From: Limibacillus halophilus
GTDB lineage: Bacteria > Pseudomonadota > Alphaproteobacteria > Kiloniellales > CECT-8803
Direction: 5' to 3'
DNA: 64,000 bases
Assembly (NCBI RefSeq): GCF_014191775.1
Contig: NZ_JACHXA010000005.1
Location: 1-64,000, forward strand
In this document: positions 46,035 through 54,421 of the stretch, in pieces
Layout: the number at the start of each line of letters is the position of its first letter
Position numbering within the stretch: the first letter of the stretch is position 1
Translations under genes and position numbers: made by a program
The notes under the pieces: generated by a model
Told to the model about the DNA's origin: nothing
Database searches by the model: none
The model's input: only the letters and a program-made list of their open reading frames with translations

Positions 46035-47552
46035 TCAGGCCGTGAAGCTGTCCTTGTAAGCGTCGCGCAGTAGATTCTTCTGCACCTTTCCCATCGAATT
46101 GCGGGGGAGGGAATCGACGACGAACACCCGTTTAGGCGTTTTGTAATTGGCGAGTTGCTGGCGGCAGGCGTCGATGACCGCCTTTTCATCAACCTCGGCG
46201 GAGCCGTCCAGGGTCACGGCAGCCGCAACAGCTTCACCGAAATCAGGGTGTGCCAGCCCAATAACGGCCGATTCGCCGACACCGGGCAGCGCATCGATCA
46301 CCAGTTCCACTTCCTTGGGGTAGACGTTATATCCGCCGGAGATGATCAGATCCTTGGCGCGTCCGACGATATGAACATATCCGCGGGCATCGATTTTCCC
46401 CACGTCGCCGGTTATGAAGAAGCCGTCTGGCTGAAACTCCTCGGCGGTTTTCTCGGGCATTCTCCAATATCCTGAAAATACGTTCGGGCCTCGGACTTCC
46501 AACACACCCACGCTTTCCGAAGGAAGAAGACCGCCATCCTCGCCGCGGACCTGTACCTCTACGCCGGGCAGGGGAAATCCCACGGTGCCTGCGCGTCGTT
46601 CCCCCTCCAGCGGGTTAGATGTATTCATGCCGGTTTCCGTCATGCCATAGCGTTCCAGAATGCTGTGCCCGGTACGCTCCTTGAACTGCTGGAATGTTTC
46701 CTCAAGCAAGGGCGCTGAACCGGAGATGAACAGACGCATGTTCCTGCAGGCATCGGGTCCGAAATCAGGGTGAGCCAAAAGCCGGACATAGAAAGTCGGT
46801 ACGCCCATCATAACGGTCGCCCGTGGCAGCAACTCAACGACCTTGTCTGCATCGAACTTGTTTAGAAATAGCATGCTGCTGCCATTCAAAAGCAGACAAT
46901 TTGTCGCGACAAATAGTCCATGGGTGTGGAAGATCGGCAAGGCGTGAAGCAAGACGTCGCCCGGTCTGAATCCCCAGGTTTGGTGCAGTGCCAGTGCGTT
47001 CGAACCCAAATTGCGATGACTCAGCATGGCGCCTTTGGACCGGCCTGTTGTTCCGCTGGTGTAAAGAATTGCGGCTAAGTCTCCCGCGTCGGCAGAGACG
47101 CATCCTTTCAGAGGTGTCAAGCCGCTGGCTGCCTCGGTCAGGCTGCCTTTTCCGTCAGCGCCAAGAGTTAGAACGGTACCAACGCCAGCGTTCTCGGCGG
47201 CTTCGGTGAACTCAGCCTCACTTTCGGGGCGGCACAAAGCCAATGCCGGTTCCGCATCACCGAGAAAGTATGCGATTTCCGACTTGGTGTAGGCAGTGTT
47301 CAAGGGCAGATAAGCTGCGCCGGCCCGCAAACAAGCGAGGTAGAAGAATACAGCCTCAGGCGACTTCTCCGTTTGCACGGCGACCCGGTCGCCCTTCCTT
47401 ACGCCACGGTCCTGCAACAAACGTGCAAAACGCCCGGAGATATCCTCGAGGTCGGCGTAGCTGTACTTCGTGCCGTCGGCGGTCTCGATGAAACAGTTTT
47501 TGCGGTCAGCCGGAAAGCGAGATTGGAATAGCTCGTAAAGATTATCGCTCAT
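46035..47552 (-). CDS. matB: Malonyl-CoA synthetase
   Basis: 505 residues, ANL adenylating superfamily. Makes malonyl-CoA from malonate, CoA and ATP. P-loop 'YTSGTTGRSKGAMLSH' (about 167-182), 'RYGMTETGMNTSNPLEGERRAG' with residues typical of MatB, hinge 'GRAKDLIISGGYNVYP' and the catalytic Lys in 'NSMGKVQKNLL' near the end. Context (malonyl-CoA decarboxylase, GntR regulator, TRAP system) supports malonate. It follows the regulator by 48 bases. Confidence 0.92.
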   Translation of the reverse strand: MSDNLYELFQSRFPADRKNCFIETADGTKYSYADLEDISGRFARLLQDRGVRKGDRVAVQTEKSPEAVFFYLACLRAGAAYLPLNTAYTKSEIAYFLGDAEPALALCRPESEAEFTEAAENAGVGTVLTLGADGKGSLTEAASGLTPLKGCVSADAGDLAAILYTSGTTGRSKGAMLSHRNLGSNALALHQTWGFRPGDVLLHALPIFHTHGLFVATNCLLLNGSSMLFLNKFDADKVVELLPRATVMMGVPTFYVRLLAHPDFGPDACRNMRLFISGSAPLLEETFQQFKERTGHSILERYGMTETGMNTSNPLEGERRAGTVGFPLPGVEVQVRGEDGGLLPSESVGVLEVRGPNVFSGYWRMPEKTAEEFQPDGFFITGDVGKIDARGYVHIVGRAKDLIISGGYNVYPKEVELVIDALPGVGESAVIGLAHPDFGEAVAAAVTLDGSAEVDEKAVIDACRQQLANYKTPKRVFVVDSLPRNSMGKVQKNLLRDAYKDSFTA

Positions 47553-47600
47553 GGGTTCTTCAGCCTTTTCGATAGGGCGGGGGTCTCGGCCGTCGGGTGA

Positions 47601-48296
47601 TCAGGTGCCGACGCGGCTTTGGGCGCTGTCGCCCAGGTTCAGGCTCGACAGGAGGTCGATGAAGCCGTCACCTTGTATCATTACGTGGCCGCGCATGGCG
47701 GATGAGGCGCTGTCGCCGTCACCGGCCAGAATATGGGCCAGGACTTGTTTGTGTTCATTCAGCGAAGAAAGAATGCGCGCGCCGCGGTGCAGTTGAATAC
47801 GGCGATAGCCTGACAACCTGTTTCGCAGCGCTGTAGTCTGCTGCTCGAGAAAACTATTATGGCTTCCCGCATAGATGGCCTCGTGGAAGGACCGATTGGC
47901 GTCGTAGTACGCGTCCGCCGATCCTTTATCCGCGGCCGCCTGACAAGCCTCGATGGCATTGCGGAGCGCTTCGTGTTCGGTCGTGGTCATTCTGCGCGCA
48001 GCGAACTTGGCGCATTGTGCCTCCAACTCGGACATGACCTCGAACATTTCGAAAAGCTGCTTGGCGGTGACAGTTGCGACGATCGCTCCCTGGCGGGGAC
48101 GCATTTCAATCAATCCACCCGACGTCAGTTGCATGAGGGCCTCCCTGACAGGGGTGCGTGAAACCTCAAAACGCCGAGCCAGCACGGTTTCGTCGAGGCG
48201 CTCTCCAGGGCCAAGGGCGCCGGATACGATCTCAGATTCCAACGTTCGACGCACAATGTCGGCCGTTCGTTTCGGAGTCGTACTCACACTGCTCAT
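47601..48296 (-). CDS. GntR/FadR-type regulator, probably MatR-like
   Basis: 231 residues. N-terminal winged helix (about 10-75, 'GERLDETVLARRFEVSRTPVREALMQLTSGGLIEMRPRQGAIVA' in sequence) and a C-terminal FCD ligand-binding helical domain with 'YDANRSFHEAIYAGSHN'. It heads the minus arm of the malonate locus and faces the TRAP operon across 217 bases holding a perfect palindrome, its likely site. Malonate or malonyl-CoA is the probable effector; inferred from context. Confidence 0.88.
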   Translation of the reverse strand: MSSVSTTPKRTADIVRRTLESEIVSGALGPGERLDETVLARRFEVSRTPVREALMQLTSGGLIEMRPRQGAIVATVTAKQLFEMFEVMSELEAQCAKFAARRMTTTEHEALRNAIEACQAAADKGSADAYYDANRSFHEAIYAGSHNSFLEQQTTALRNRLSGYRRIQLHRGARILSSLNEHKQVLAHILAGDGDSASSAMRGHVMIQGDGFIDLLSSLNLGDSAQSRVGT

Positions 48297-48355
48297 GCTG
48301 CGTCACCACCTTTCGTGAAGGAGCTTATCAGGAACCTGTAATGCAAGAAAGTGTT

Positions 48356-48369
48356 TCTTGTATACAAGA
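48356..48369. promoter_or_regulatory. Perfect 14-bp palindrome, likely MatR-type operator
   Basis: TCTTGTATACAAGA is its own reverse complement. It lies between the divergent gntR (start 48296) and TRAP dctP (start 48514). FadR-family repressors and activators bind TTGTnnnACAA-type sites. From memory it closely matches the reported MatR site of rhizobia (half sites TCTTGTA and TACACGA), which should be verified. Confidence 0.75.
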
Positions 48370-48370
48370 C

Positions 48371-48397
48371 TGGACAGTATGCCTGGAGCAGTATACC
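48371..48397 (+). promoter_or_regulatory. Possible promoter of the malonate TRAP operon
   Basis: TGGACA (48371-48376) and TATACC (48392-48397) with a 15-base spacer. The palindrome would be centred near -41 relative to the predicted start, a place used by activators. The spacer is short, so this is tentative. Confidence 0.3.
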
Positions 48398-48513
48398 GTT
48401 CATGTTCGAAAGGCAGTGTTGTGCAAGAAGCTGCCAATAATAAGGACGTACGATCCAAGCAAAAATCCGGGATAGCCCGGAGCACGATCAAACCGAGGCG
48501 GGAGGAAACCTCA

Positions 48514-49521
48514 ATGAATAAATCTTCAAAGCTATTGTTAGGGCTAATGGGCCTGGCTGTTGCCGGTACGATGGCAATCGGTTCTGCCCAAGCTCAAACC
48601 AAATTGAAGGCTTCGCATCAGTGGCCTGGTGGGAAGGGTGACGTTCGTGACGAGATGGTTCAGATCATCGCGCGCGAAGTGGAAAAAGCCAACGTTGGTC
48701 TGGAGATTCAGATCTATCCCGGTGGCTCGCTGTTCAAGGCAAAGCAGCAGTGGGATGCGATGGTCAAGGATCAGCTCGATATTTCGGCGTTCCCTTTGGA
48801 TTACGCCAGCGGCAGGCATCCGCAGTTTAGCTCAACCCTGATGCCTGGCTTGGTGAAAAACCATGATCATGCGAAACGTTTGAACGATTCGCCTTTCATG
48901 GCCGACATCAAAAAGATCATTAACGACGCGGGCGTGGTCGTTCTTTCAGATGCGTGGCTTGCGGGCGGTTTCGTCGGCAAGGACAGCTGCATCGCCAATC
49001 CTGCGGACGCTCAGGGCAAGGTAATGCGGGCCGCTGGTCCGGCCTTCGAGCAAATGCTGGCCGAAGCCGGTGCGTCGATCAACGCCATGCCAAGCTCTGA
49101 ACTTTACACCGGCTTGCAGACTGGTGTTTTGGATGGAGCGAACACTAGTTCGGGCAGCTTCGTTTCCTACCGAATTTACGAGCAGGTGAAGTGCCTGACG
49201 CCTCCAGGAGACTATGCCCTCTGGTTCATGTACGAGCCAATCCTGATGTCCAAGAAGTCTTATGACGGACTAACGGCGGAACAGCAAAAGGCGCTGATGG
49301 ATGCCGGTCAGGTTGCAGAAGACTTTTTCTTCGATGCGGCCAAGGGCTTGGATAACGAGCTGGTTGAAACCTATAAGAAGGCAGGCGTTGAAGTTCGTGA
49401 CATGACGCAGGCCGACTTCGATGCTTGGTTGGCAGTCGCCAAAAAATCTTCCTACAAGATTTTTGCCGAGGAAGTTCCCGGTGGCGCCGAGCTGATCGAA
49501 AAGGCGCTGGCTGTTCAGTAA
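48514..49521 (+). CDS. TRAP transporter solute-binding protein, probably for malonate
   Basis: 335 residues from the ATG at 48514, preceded by GGAGGAAA; the frame is open further upstream without a ribosome site. Sec signal peptide (1-27, cut after 'SAQA'). DctP family with 'YPGGSLFKAKQQWDAM', the conserved Arg of 'GKVMRAAGP' and 'GLQTGVLDGANTSSGSF'. It starts the plus arm of the malonate locus. Malonate TRAP systems occur with matA/matB in rhizobia, so it resembles MatP; the ligand is inferred. Confidence 0.88.
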   Translation: MNKSSKLLLGLMGLAVAGTMAIGSAQAQTKLKASHQWPGGKGDVRDEMVQIIAREVEKANVGLEIQIYPGGSLFKAKQQWDAMVKDQLDISAFPLDYASGRHPQFSSTLMPGLVKNHDHAKRLNDSPFMADIKKIINDAGVVVLSDAWLAGGFVGKDSCIANPADAQGKVMRAAGPAFEQMLAEAGASINAMPSSELYTGLQTGVLDGANTSSGSFVSYRIYEQVKCLTPPGDYALWFMYEPILMSKKSYDGLTAEQQKALMDAGQVAEDFFFDAAKGLDNELVETYKKAGVEVRDMTQADFDAWLAVAKKSSYKIFAEEVPGGAELIEKALAVQ

Positions 49522-49531
49522 AGGGCGCTTA

Positions 49532-49581
49532 AAAGGCAAGGGAGGCGCGCGCCAGGACTGGCCGCGCCTCTTTGTGCCTTT
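49532..49581 (+). promoter_or_regulatory. Long intercistronic hairpin between dctP and dctQ
   Basis: Nested pairs: AAAGGCA/TGCCTTT (49532-49538/49575-49581), GAGGCGCG/CGCGCCTC (49542-49549/49563-49570) and GCCAG/CTGGC (49551-49555/49558-49562) around GA. It begins 10 bases after dctP. A T-poor trailer suggests a message stabiliser or partial terminator rather than full stop. Confidence 0.65.
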
Positions 49582-49620
49582 GTCCTTTTGATCTTCTGAT
49601 TCAGGAATCTGGGGGAAGGC

Positions 49621-50145
49621 ATGGATAGCTTCATCGCCGGAGTGCGAACGATTTCTCGAATATGTGGCGTTGTCTCGGTACTCCTGTTACTTGCAGCGGT
49701 GCTGGCAGTCTGCCATCTCGTGATCGTTCGCTACATCCTTGAGGCGTCGGCAATCTGGCAGCATGAGTTCGTTACATTTGCGGTGATTGGCTCCACGTTC
49801 ATCGGCAGCCCTTATGTGCTGTTGACCAAGGGGCATGTGAATGTCGACTTGTTGCCACATTATCTTGGCCATCGTGCGCGCATGGCCCTGGCGTTGATTG
49901 CTGCCCTCCTATCCCTGACTTTCTGCGCGATCGTCGGATATGTCGGTTTCGAGCTTTGGCTGGAAGCTTTGACCAATGGTTGGCGAGCCGAGACCGTTTG
50001 GTCGCCGCCCCTGTGGATACCTTACCTGTCCATTCCCCTGGGGTTGGGACTGGTAGCTTTGCAATACGTTGCGGATATTCTGGCGCTGATCACTGGTCGT
50101 GAAGCGCCATTCGGCATGACAGCGGAGGCCAAAGGTCATGAGTGA
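49621..50145 (+). CDS. TRAP transporter small membrane subunit (DctQ)
   Basis: 174 residues with four membrane helices, the normal DctQ size. 'ILEASAIWQHEFVTFAVIGSTFIGSPYVLLTKGHVNVDLLPHYL' runs in the family order. With DctM it makes the sodium-driven membrane part of the importer. It overlaps dctM by 8 bases, implying coupled synthesis. Confidence 0.92.
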   Translation: MDSFIAGVRTISRICGVVSVLLLLAAVLAVCHLVIVRYILEASAIWQHEFVTFAVIGSTFIGSPYVLLTKGHVNVDLLPHYLGHRARMALALIAALLSLTFCAIVGYVGFELWLEALTNGWRAETVWSPPLWIPYLSIPLGLGLVALQYVADILALITGREAPFGMTAEAKGHE

Positions 50146-51454
50146 ACTGCAGATTGGCGCGCTCATCGCGGTTGTCACCGTCGTCATCCTTTTGACTGGC
50201 GCTCCGGTGGCATTTTCCTTGGGCATAGTCGCCCTCGCGTTTCTCGCCATCTTCGATGGATTGGGATCCCTCTCGTTTGTCGCTGATATCTTTTACGGCG
50301 GGTTGGACAGCTTCTCGCTGCTATCGATTCCTATGTTTATCCTGATGGGGGCGGCCATTGCTTCTTCGCGGGCAGGGGCTGACCTTTACGAGGCGCTGGA
50401 CCGTTGGCTCTACAGGGTGCCAGGCGGTTTAATGGCCTCCAACCTCGGCGCTTGTGCAATCTTTGCGGCGCTTTCCGGATCATCGCCGGCCACCTGCGCT
50501 GCCATCGGCAAGATGGGCATCCCCGAGATGCGCAAGCGCGGTTACCCGGATTCTGTTGCAACCGGATCTATTGCCGCAGGCGGGACCCTCGGCATCCTGA
50601 TCCCGCCGTCGATCACTATGATCGTATACGGCATCGCCACCGAAACCTCGATTGGGCGGCTGTTCCTTGCGGGCCTGATGCCCGGCTTGATGTTAACGGG
50701 GCTCTTCATTCTCTGGGGGCTCTACTCGGCGCGGCGCCATGGATATCAATTCATCGAGCCCGGTCTTCGCTATAGCTTGAAGCAAAAAGTGGAGATGCTG
50801 CCCAAAGTCGGTCCTTTCCTGGCGATCATCGTTGGCATTCTCTGGGTTCTTTACGGTGGCGTGGCGACTCCTTCCGAAGCGGCGGGTGTCGGTGCGATGT
50901 TCTGCCTGCTGCTGGTCGTCATTATTTATAAAATGCGGGACCGCAAGGCGATCTGGCGGATTTTCCAGGATTCGATGCGCGAGTCAGTGATGATTTTGAT
51001 GATCATCGCTGCCGCCGATCTCTTTAGCTACATGATGTCCGTTCTCTTCATCACCCAATCTCTGGCGATTTGGGTGGGCGACCTGGAAATCAATCGCTGG
51101 CTGTTGATGGGCTGCATCAATCTCTTCCTGCTCGTGGCCGGGTTCTTCCTGCCACCGGTTGCGGTGATTTTAATGGCGGCGCCTACCTTACTGCCCATCG
51201 TGGAGAGCCTCGGTTTTGATGCGATCTGGTTTGCGGTCGTCTTGACAATCAACATGGAGATTGGACTTATCACACCGCCAGTGGGATTAAATCTCTATGT
51301 TATCAATGGCATAGTGCCAGAAGTGAAGCTGCAGACAATCCTGCTCGGCGCCTTGCCCTTCATGCTCTGCATGGTGTTGGGCATTGTTCTGCTATGCATC
51401 TTCCCTGAAATTGCGCTGTGGCTGCCGACCTATCTCATGGGGCCGGGAATCTGA
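50138..51454 (+). CDS. TRAP transporter large membrane subunit (DctM)
   Basis: 438 residues, the standard length, with about 11-12 helices. 'ATGSIAAGGTLGILIPPSITMIVYGIATETSIGRLFLAGLMPG' and 'TINMEIGLITPPVGLNLYVINGI' mark the two substrate and sodium half-sites. Contrast with the 887-residue DctM at 34-36 kb. It is followed by malonyl-CoA decarboxylase 78 bases later. Confidence 0.95.
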   Translation: MSELQIGALIAVVTVVILLTGAPVAFSLGIVALAFLAIFDGLGSLSFVADIFYGGLDSFSLLSIPMFILMGAAIASSRAGADLYEALDRWLYRVPGGLMASNLGACAIFAALSGSSPATCAAIGKMGIPEMRKRGYPDSVATGSIAAGGTLGILIPPSITMIVYGIATETSIGRLFLAGLMPGLMLTGLFILWGLYSARRHGYQFIEPGLRYSLKQKVEMLPKVGPFLAIIVGILWVLYGGVATPSEAAGVGAMFCLLLVVIIYKMRDRKAIWRIFQDSMRESVMILMIIAAADLFSYMMSVLFITQSLAIWVGDLEINRWLLMGCINLFLLVAGFFLPPVAVILMAAPTLLPIVESLGFDAIWFAVVLTINMEIGLITPPVGLNLYVINGIVPEVKLQTILLGALPFMLCMVLGIVLLCIFPEIALWLPTYLMGPGI

Positions 51455-51532
51455 GCTTTGCCCATGGCGATGGCACCGATGCGACCCTACATGCTGGTTA
51501 TAGTATGAAACGATGATGTAGGAGACGAATGA

Positions 51533-53002
51533 ATGGCTGCGGCGGAACAGAGGCAGACGGTGATAGAAAGGGCGCTATCGAACCTGACGGGCGCCTGGCG
51601 TGATGTCGCTAATTCCGCAGCCCGGACAATCGGCCTGCCTGAACCACTGCTCCCGCCAACTGATCGCCGGGCGTTGCGGCGATTTATGCGTGAATGCCTG
51701 GACGCCAAGGGAGGCGAGGTGTCGGCGCGTATGCAGGCAGCGGAGCTTGGCCAGGTCTATCTGGAGGCCGACCCTGCGGGCCGGGCGTGTTTCCGGCAGG
51801 TCCTGGCGGAGGATTTCGGCGTCGATTATGCGAAAGTAAAGGAAGCTACCGCGACTTTTGAGGCTGCGGTTGACGAGGCGGAGCGGCATCGGGCCGCCCA
51901 TGAACTGCGCCAATCATTGATTCCCTCTCGTTCTGCATTATTGCGTAAATTCAGTGCATTAGATAATGGTGTTAAATTTTTAGTTGATCTTAGAGCTGAT
52001 CTGCTTGCGGAAACAAACCCGACCCCGGCGTTGGTTGCGTTGGATGCTGACTTTCGAGATTTACTCCTGAGCTGGTTCGATTTCGGTTTCCTCGATATGG
52101 AGCAGATATCCTGGAGTTCTCCCGCGGCTCTGCTGGAAAAGCTGATTGCCTATGAAGCCGTCCATGAAATTCGCTCTTGGGACGACCTCCGCAACCGTTT
52201 GGATTCTGATCGCCGTTGCTATGCGTTGTTCCACCCCCGCATGCCTGAAGAACCACTAGCGTTTGTGGAGGTTGCGCTGCACGACGGTCTCGCGGAGTCG
52301 GTTCAGGACCTTTTGGATGAGGAAGCACCACTTGCCAATCCTTCCCAGGCGGACACGGCAATTTTCTATTCCATCTCCAACACTCAGGCCGGTCTGAAAG
52401 GAATTTCCTTCGGCGAGTTCCTGATTAAATGCGCGGTGCGCCGTTTGAGCGCCGAGCAGCCGAATATCAAGACTTTCGCCACGCTTTCGCCGGTCCCGGG
52501 CTTTGCGCGTTGGCTGGCGAAAGTTGATGACGACTTGCTACGGGCTGCGGTTGGTGACGACTCAGGCAAGCTGACAGAGGCTGCGTCGGAATCAGATCCA
52601 GCGGTAGCATTGCGCGCGTTGCTGTCGCGCAATGGCTGGTCGGATGACAGGAAGCTTTGCAAGTCCCTCAAAGAGCCCATGATGCGTCTGGTTGCGGCCT
52701 ATTTCCAAGAGCGCCGGGACAACCGGGAGCCGATCGACCCAGTTGCCCGATTCCACCTACGCAACGGCGCCAGGCTTGAGCGGGTCAATTGGCGCGGCGA
52801 TGTTTCCACCAAGGGATTGCGGCAATCTCATGGGATCATGGTGAACTATCGCTATCTGCCGGAAAGCATGGAGGCCAATCATGAATCCTATGCGTCCGAC
52901 AGACGGATTGCAGCCAGCAGTGACGTCAAGGCACTGCTGAAGGCCGCGCGTGGCTTGGCAAGCCGAAAATCTAGTGAAAGTGAGCAACGCCGCTCGGCTT
53001 GA
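51533..53002 (+). CDS. matA: Malonyl-CoA decarboxylase
   Basis: 489 residues. Converts malonyl-CoA to acetyl-CoA and CO2. The helical N-terminal part is followed by the GNAT-like catalytic part with 'FHPRMPEEPLAFVEVAL', 'FYSISNTQAGLKGISFGEFLIK', catalytic Ser319 ('ATLSPVPGF') and His408 ('RFHLRNGARLERVNW'), matching the Ser/His pair of the human enzyme. It completes the pathway with the TRAP importer and MatB. A 122-base gap follows with no clear terminator. Confidence 0.96.
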   Translation: MAAAEQRQTVIERALSNLTGAWRDVANSAARTIGLPEPLLPPTDRRALRRFMRECLDAKGGEVSARMQAAELGQVYLEADPAGRACFRQVLAEDFGVDYAKVKEATATFEAAVDEAERHRAAHELRQSLIPSRSALLRKFSALDNGVKFLVDLRADLLAETNPTPALVALDADFRDLLLSWFDFGFLDMEQISWSSPAALLEKLIAYEAVHEIRSWDDLRNRLDSDRRCYALFHPRMPEEPLAFVEVALHDGLAESVQDLLDEEAPLANPSQADTAIFYSISNTQAGLKGISFGEFLIKCAVRRLSAEQPNIKTFATLSPVPGFARWLAKVDDDLLRAAVGDDSGKLTEAASESDPAVALRALLSRNGWSDDRKLCKSLKEPMMRLVAAYFQERRDNREPIDPVARFHLRNGARLERVNWRGDVSTKGLRQSHGIMVNYRYLPESMEANHESYASDRRIAASSDVKALLKAARGLASRKSSESEQRRSA

Positions 53003-53124
53003 GCTACAGGTGTTGTGTAAGCGAACCATTTCAAATGGCCTTGCAGGTGGGGTTTCCTTGGCTCCGGCCAGGGCGTATTGTCGCTTGAAGATCTTCGTAC
53101 ACCGCGGGCGAATAGGGGTTAAAT

Positions 53125-54321
53125 TTGGCAAAGGGCGATAGGGTCTTCACTGACATAGCTTCGGTTGTGCGGGAGCTTAAACCCAGCTATCCAGTTTACT
53201 GCGTGCGCCCAGAAGTTCTGGTTCGCAATGCGCGGCGTTTCATCAAGCTGTTCCCCGGAGATGTTCTTTATGCGGTAAAATGCAACCCGCACACCCGCGT
53301 GCTGGAGGCGCTCTATGAAGGCGGAATCCGGCATTTCGATACAGCATCTCTGCCCGAAATTGCTCAGATTTGTGAGGCCTATGAGGATGCGCATTCCTAT
53401 TTCATGCATCCGGTGAAAACCCGGGCAGCCATTGAGATGGCCTACCGCGTTTATGGAATTCGACACTATGTCGTCGATCATATTGACGAGCTGCAGAAGC
53501 TTTACGAGGAAACGGAGAAGGGACGCAATGTCATAGCGGTGGTTCGTATGACCACTCCGAAAGCCGAAGGCACATTGTTCCATCTTGCCGGCAAGTTCGG
53601 TGCAAGCGAGGCCGAGAGCGTTGCCTTGCTCAAGAAGGCCAAGAAACTGGGAATGGAAGTGGGAATTGCTTTCCATGTCGGCTCCCAATGTATGGATCCA
53701 GGCGCCTACACGTCGTCGCTGGAGATGGTCGGGCGTGTCATTGCAGAGGCGGGTATAGTGCCGCAGTGCGTGGACGTCGGAGGGGGATTCCCTGCCCGCT
53801 ACGCAAACATGGAGCCGCCGCCACTTGAGCAATACATCGACGCGGTGCGCGAGGGGCTGCGTCGTATCAAGTTGCCGCCCACGGTGGAAGTTTTCTGCGA
53901 ACCGGGCCGGGCCTTGGTGGCTACTGGGGTATCCCTTCTGGTTCAGGTCCAGCTTCGCAAGGGCGATCAGCTTTATATCAACGACGGAATCTACGGCAGC
54001 CTCCAGGAACTGACCACCAGCGACATGCGGCCTCCGGCACGGCTGGTCCGTTTGGAGGGCGGCACAGCCAATGAATTCCAAACCTATGGAATGATGGGTC
54101 CGACCTGTGATTCAGTCGATGTCGTACCCGGGGCCTTCCATCTGCCGGTCGACGTGAAGGAGGGTGATTGGATCGAGATTGATCAAATCGGCGCATATTC
54201 GAACGCGATCGCCACCCGTTTCAATGGGTTCTATCCCGAGACATTCGTGACGGTCATGGATGACCCCGTAGCCGCACAGTTGAGCGATGGACCCGGAGCG
54301 CCATCGGTTGTTGCCGCTTGA
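53125..54321 (+). CDS. Type III PLP-dependent ornithine/lysine decarboxylase
   Basis: 398 residues from TTG at 53125, after TAGGGG at 53113-53118; there is no ATG until well inside the domain. Alanine-racemase-like fold: PLP Lys52 ('YAVKCNPH'), 'HVGSQCMDPGAY', the Gly-rich 'DVGGGFPARY', 'EPGRALVATG' and the partner-site Cys in 'GPTCDSVD'. Makes putrescine from ornithine, or cadaverine from lysine; alphaproteobacterial members often do both. Its unit stands alone between the malonate and formate genes. Confidence 0.92.
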   Translation: MAKGDRVFTDIASVVRELKPSYPVYCVRPEVLVRNARRFIKLFPGDVLYAVKCNPHTRVLEALYEGGIRHFDTASLPEIAQICEAYEDAHSYFMHPVKTRAAIEMAYRVYGIRHYVVDHIDELQKLYEETEKGRNVIAVVRMTTPKAEGTLFHLAGKFGASEAESVALLKKAKKLGMEVGIAFHVGSQCMDPGAYTSSLEMVGRVIAEAGIVPQCVDVGGGFPARYANMEPPPLEQYIDAVREGLRRIKLPPTVEVFCEPGRALVATGVSLLVQVQLRKGDQLYINDGIYGSLQELTTSDMRPPARLVRLEGGTANEFQTYGMMGPTCDSVDVVPGAFHLPVDVKEGDWIEIDQIGAYSNAIATRFNGFYPETFVTVMDDPVAAQLSDGPGAPSVVAA

Positions 54322-54337
54322 TGCGCCTCCTTATTCT

Positions 54338-54380
54338 TTGATTCACATCAAGGCTATTTGTGACAAGAGCGGTGAATAAT
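54338..54380 (+). promoter_or_regulatory. FNR/FixK-type box with class II promoter before the formate/nitrite transporter
   Basis: TTGAT-TCAC-ATCAA (54338-54351) is a perfect FNR/Anr/FixK site. AATAAT (54375-54380) lies where the -10 element of a class II promoter would be when the site is centred at -41.5, with start near 54,386. It predicts induction under low oxygen. Confidence 0.82.
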
Positions 54381-54421
54381 ACTCCTCAAGCGATGTGATG
54401 AAGCTAAGGGAGGGGTGTTCC

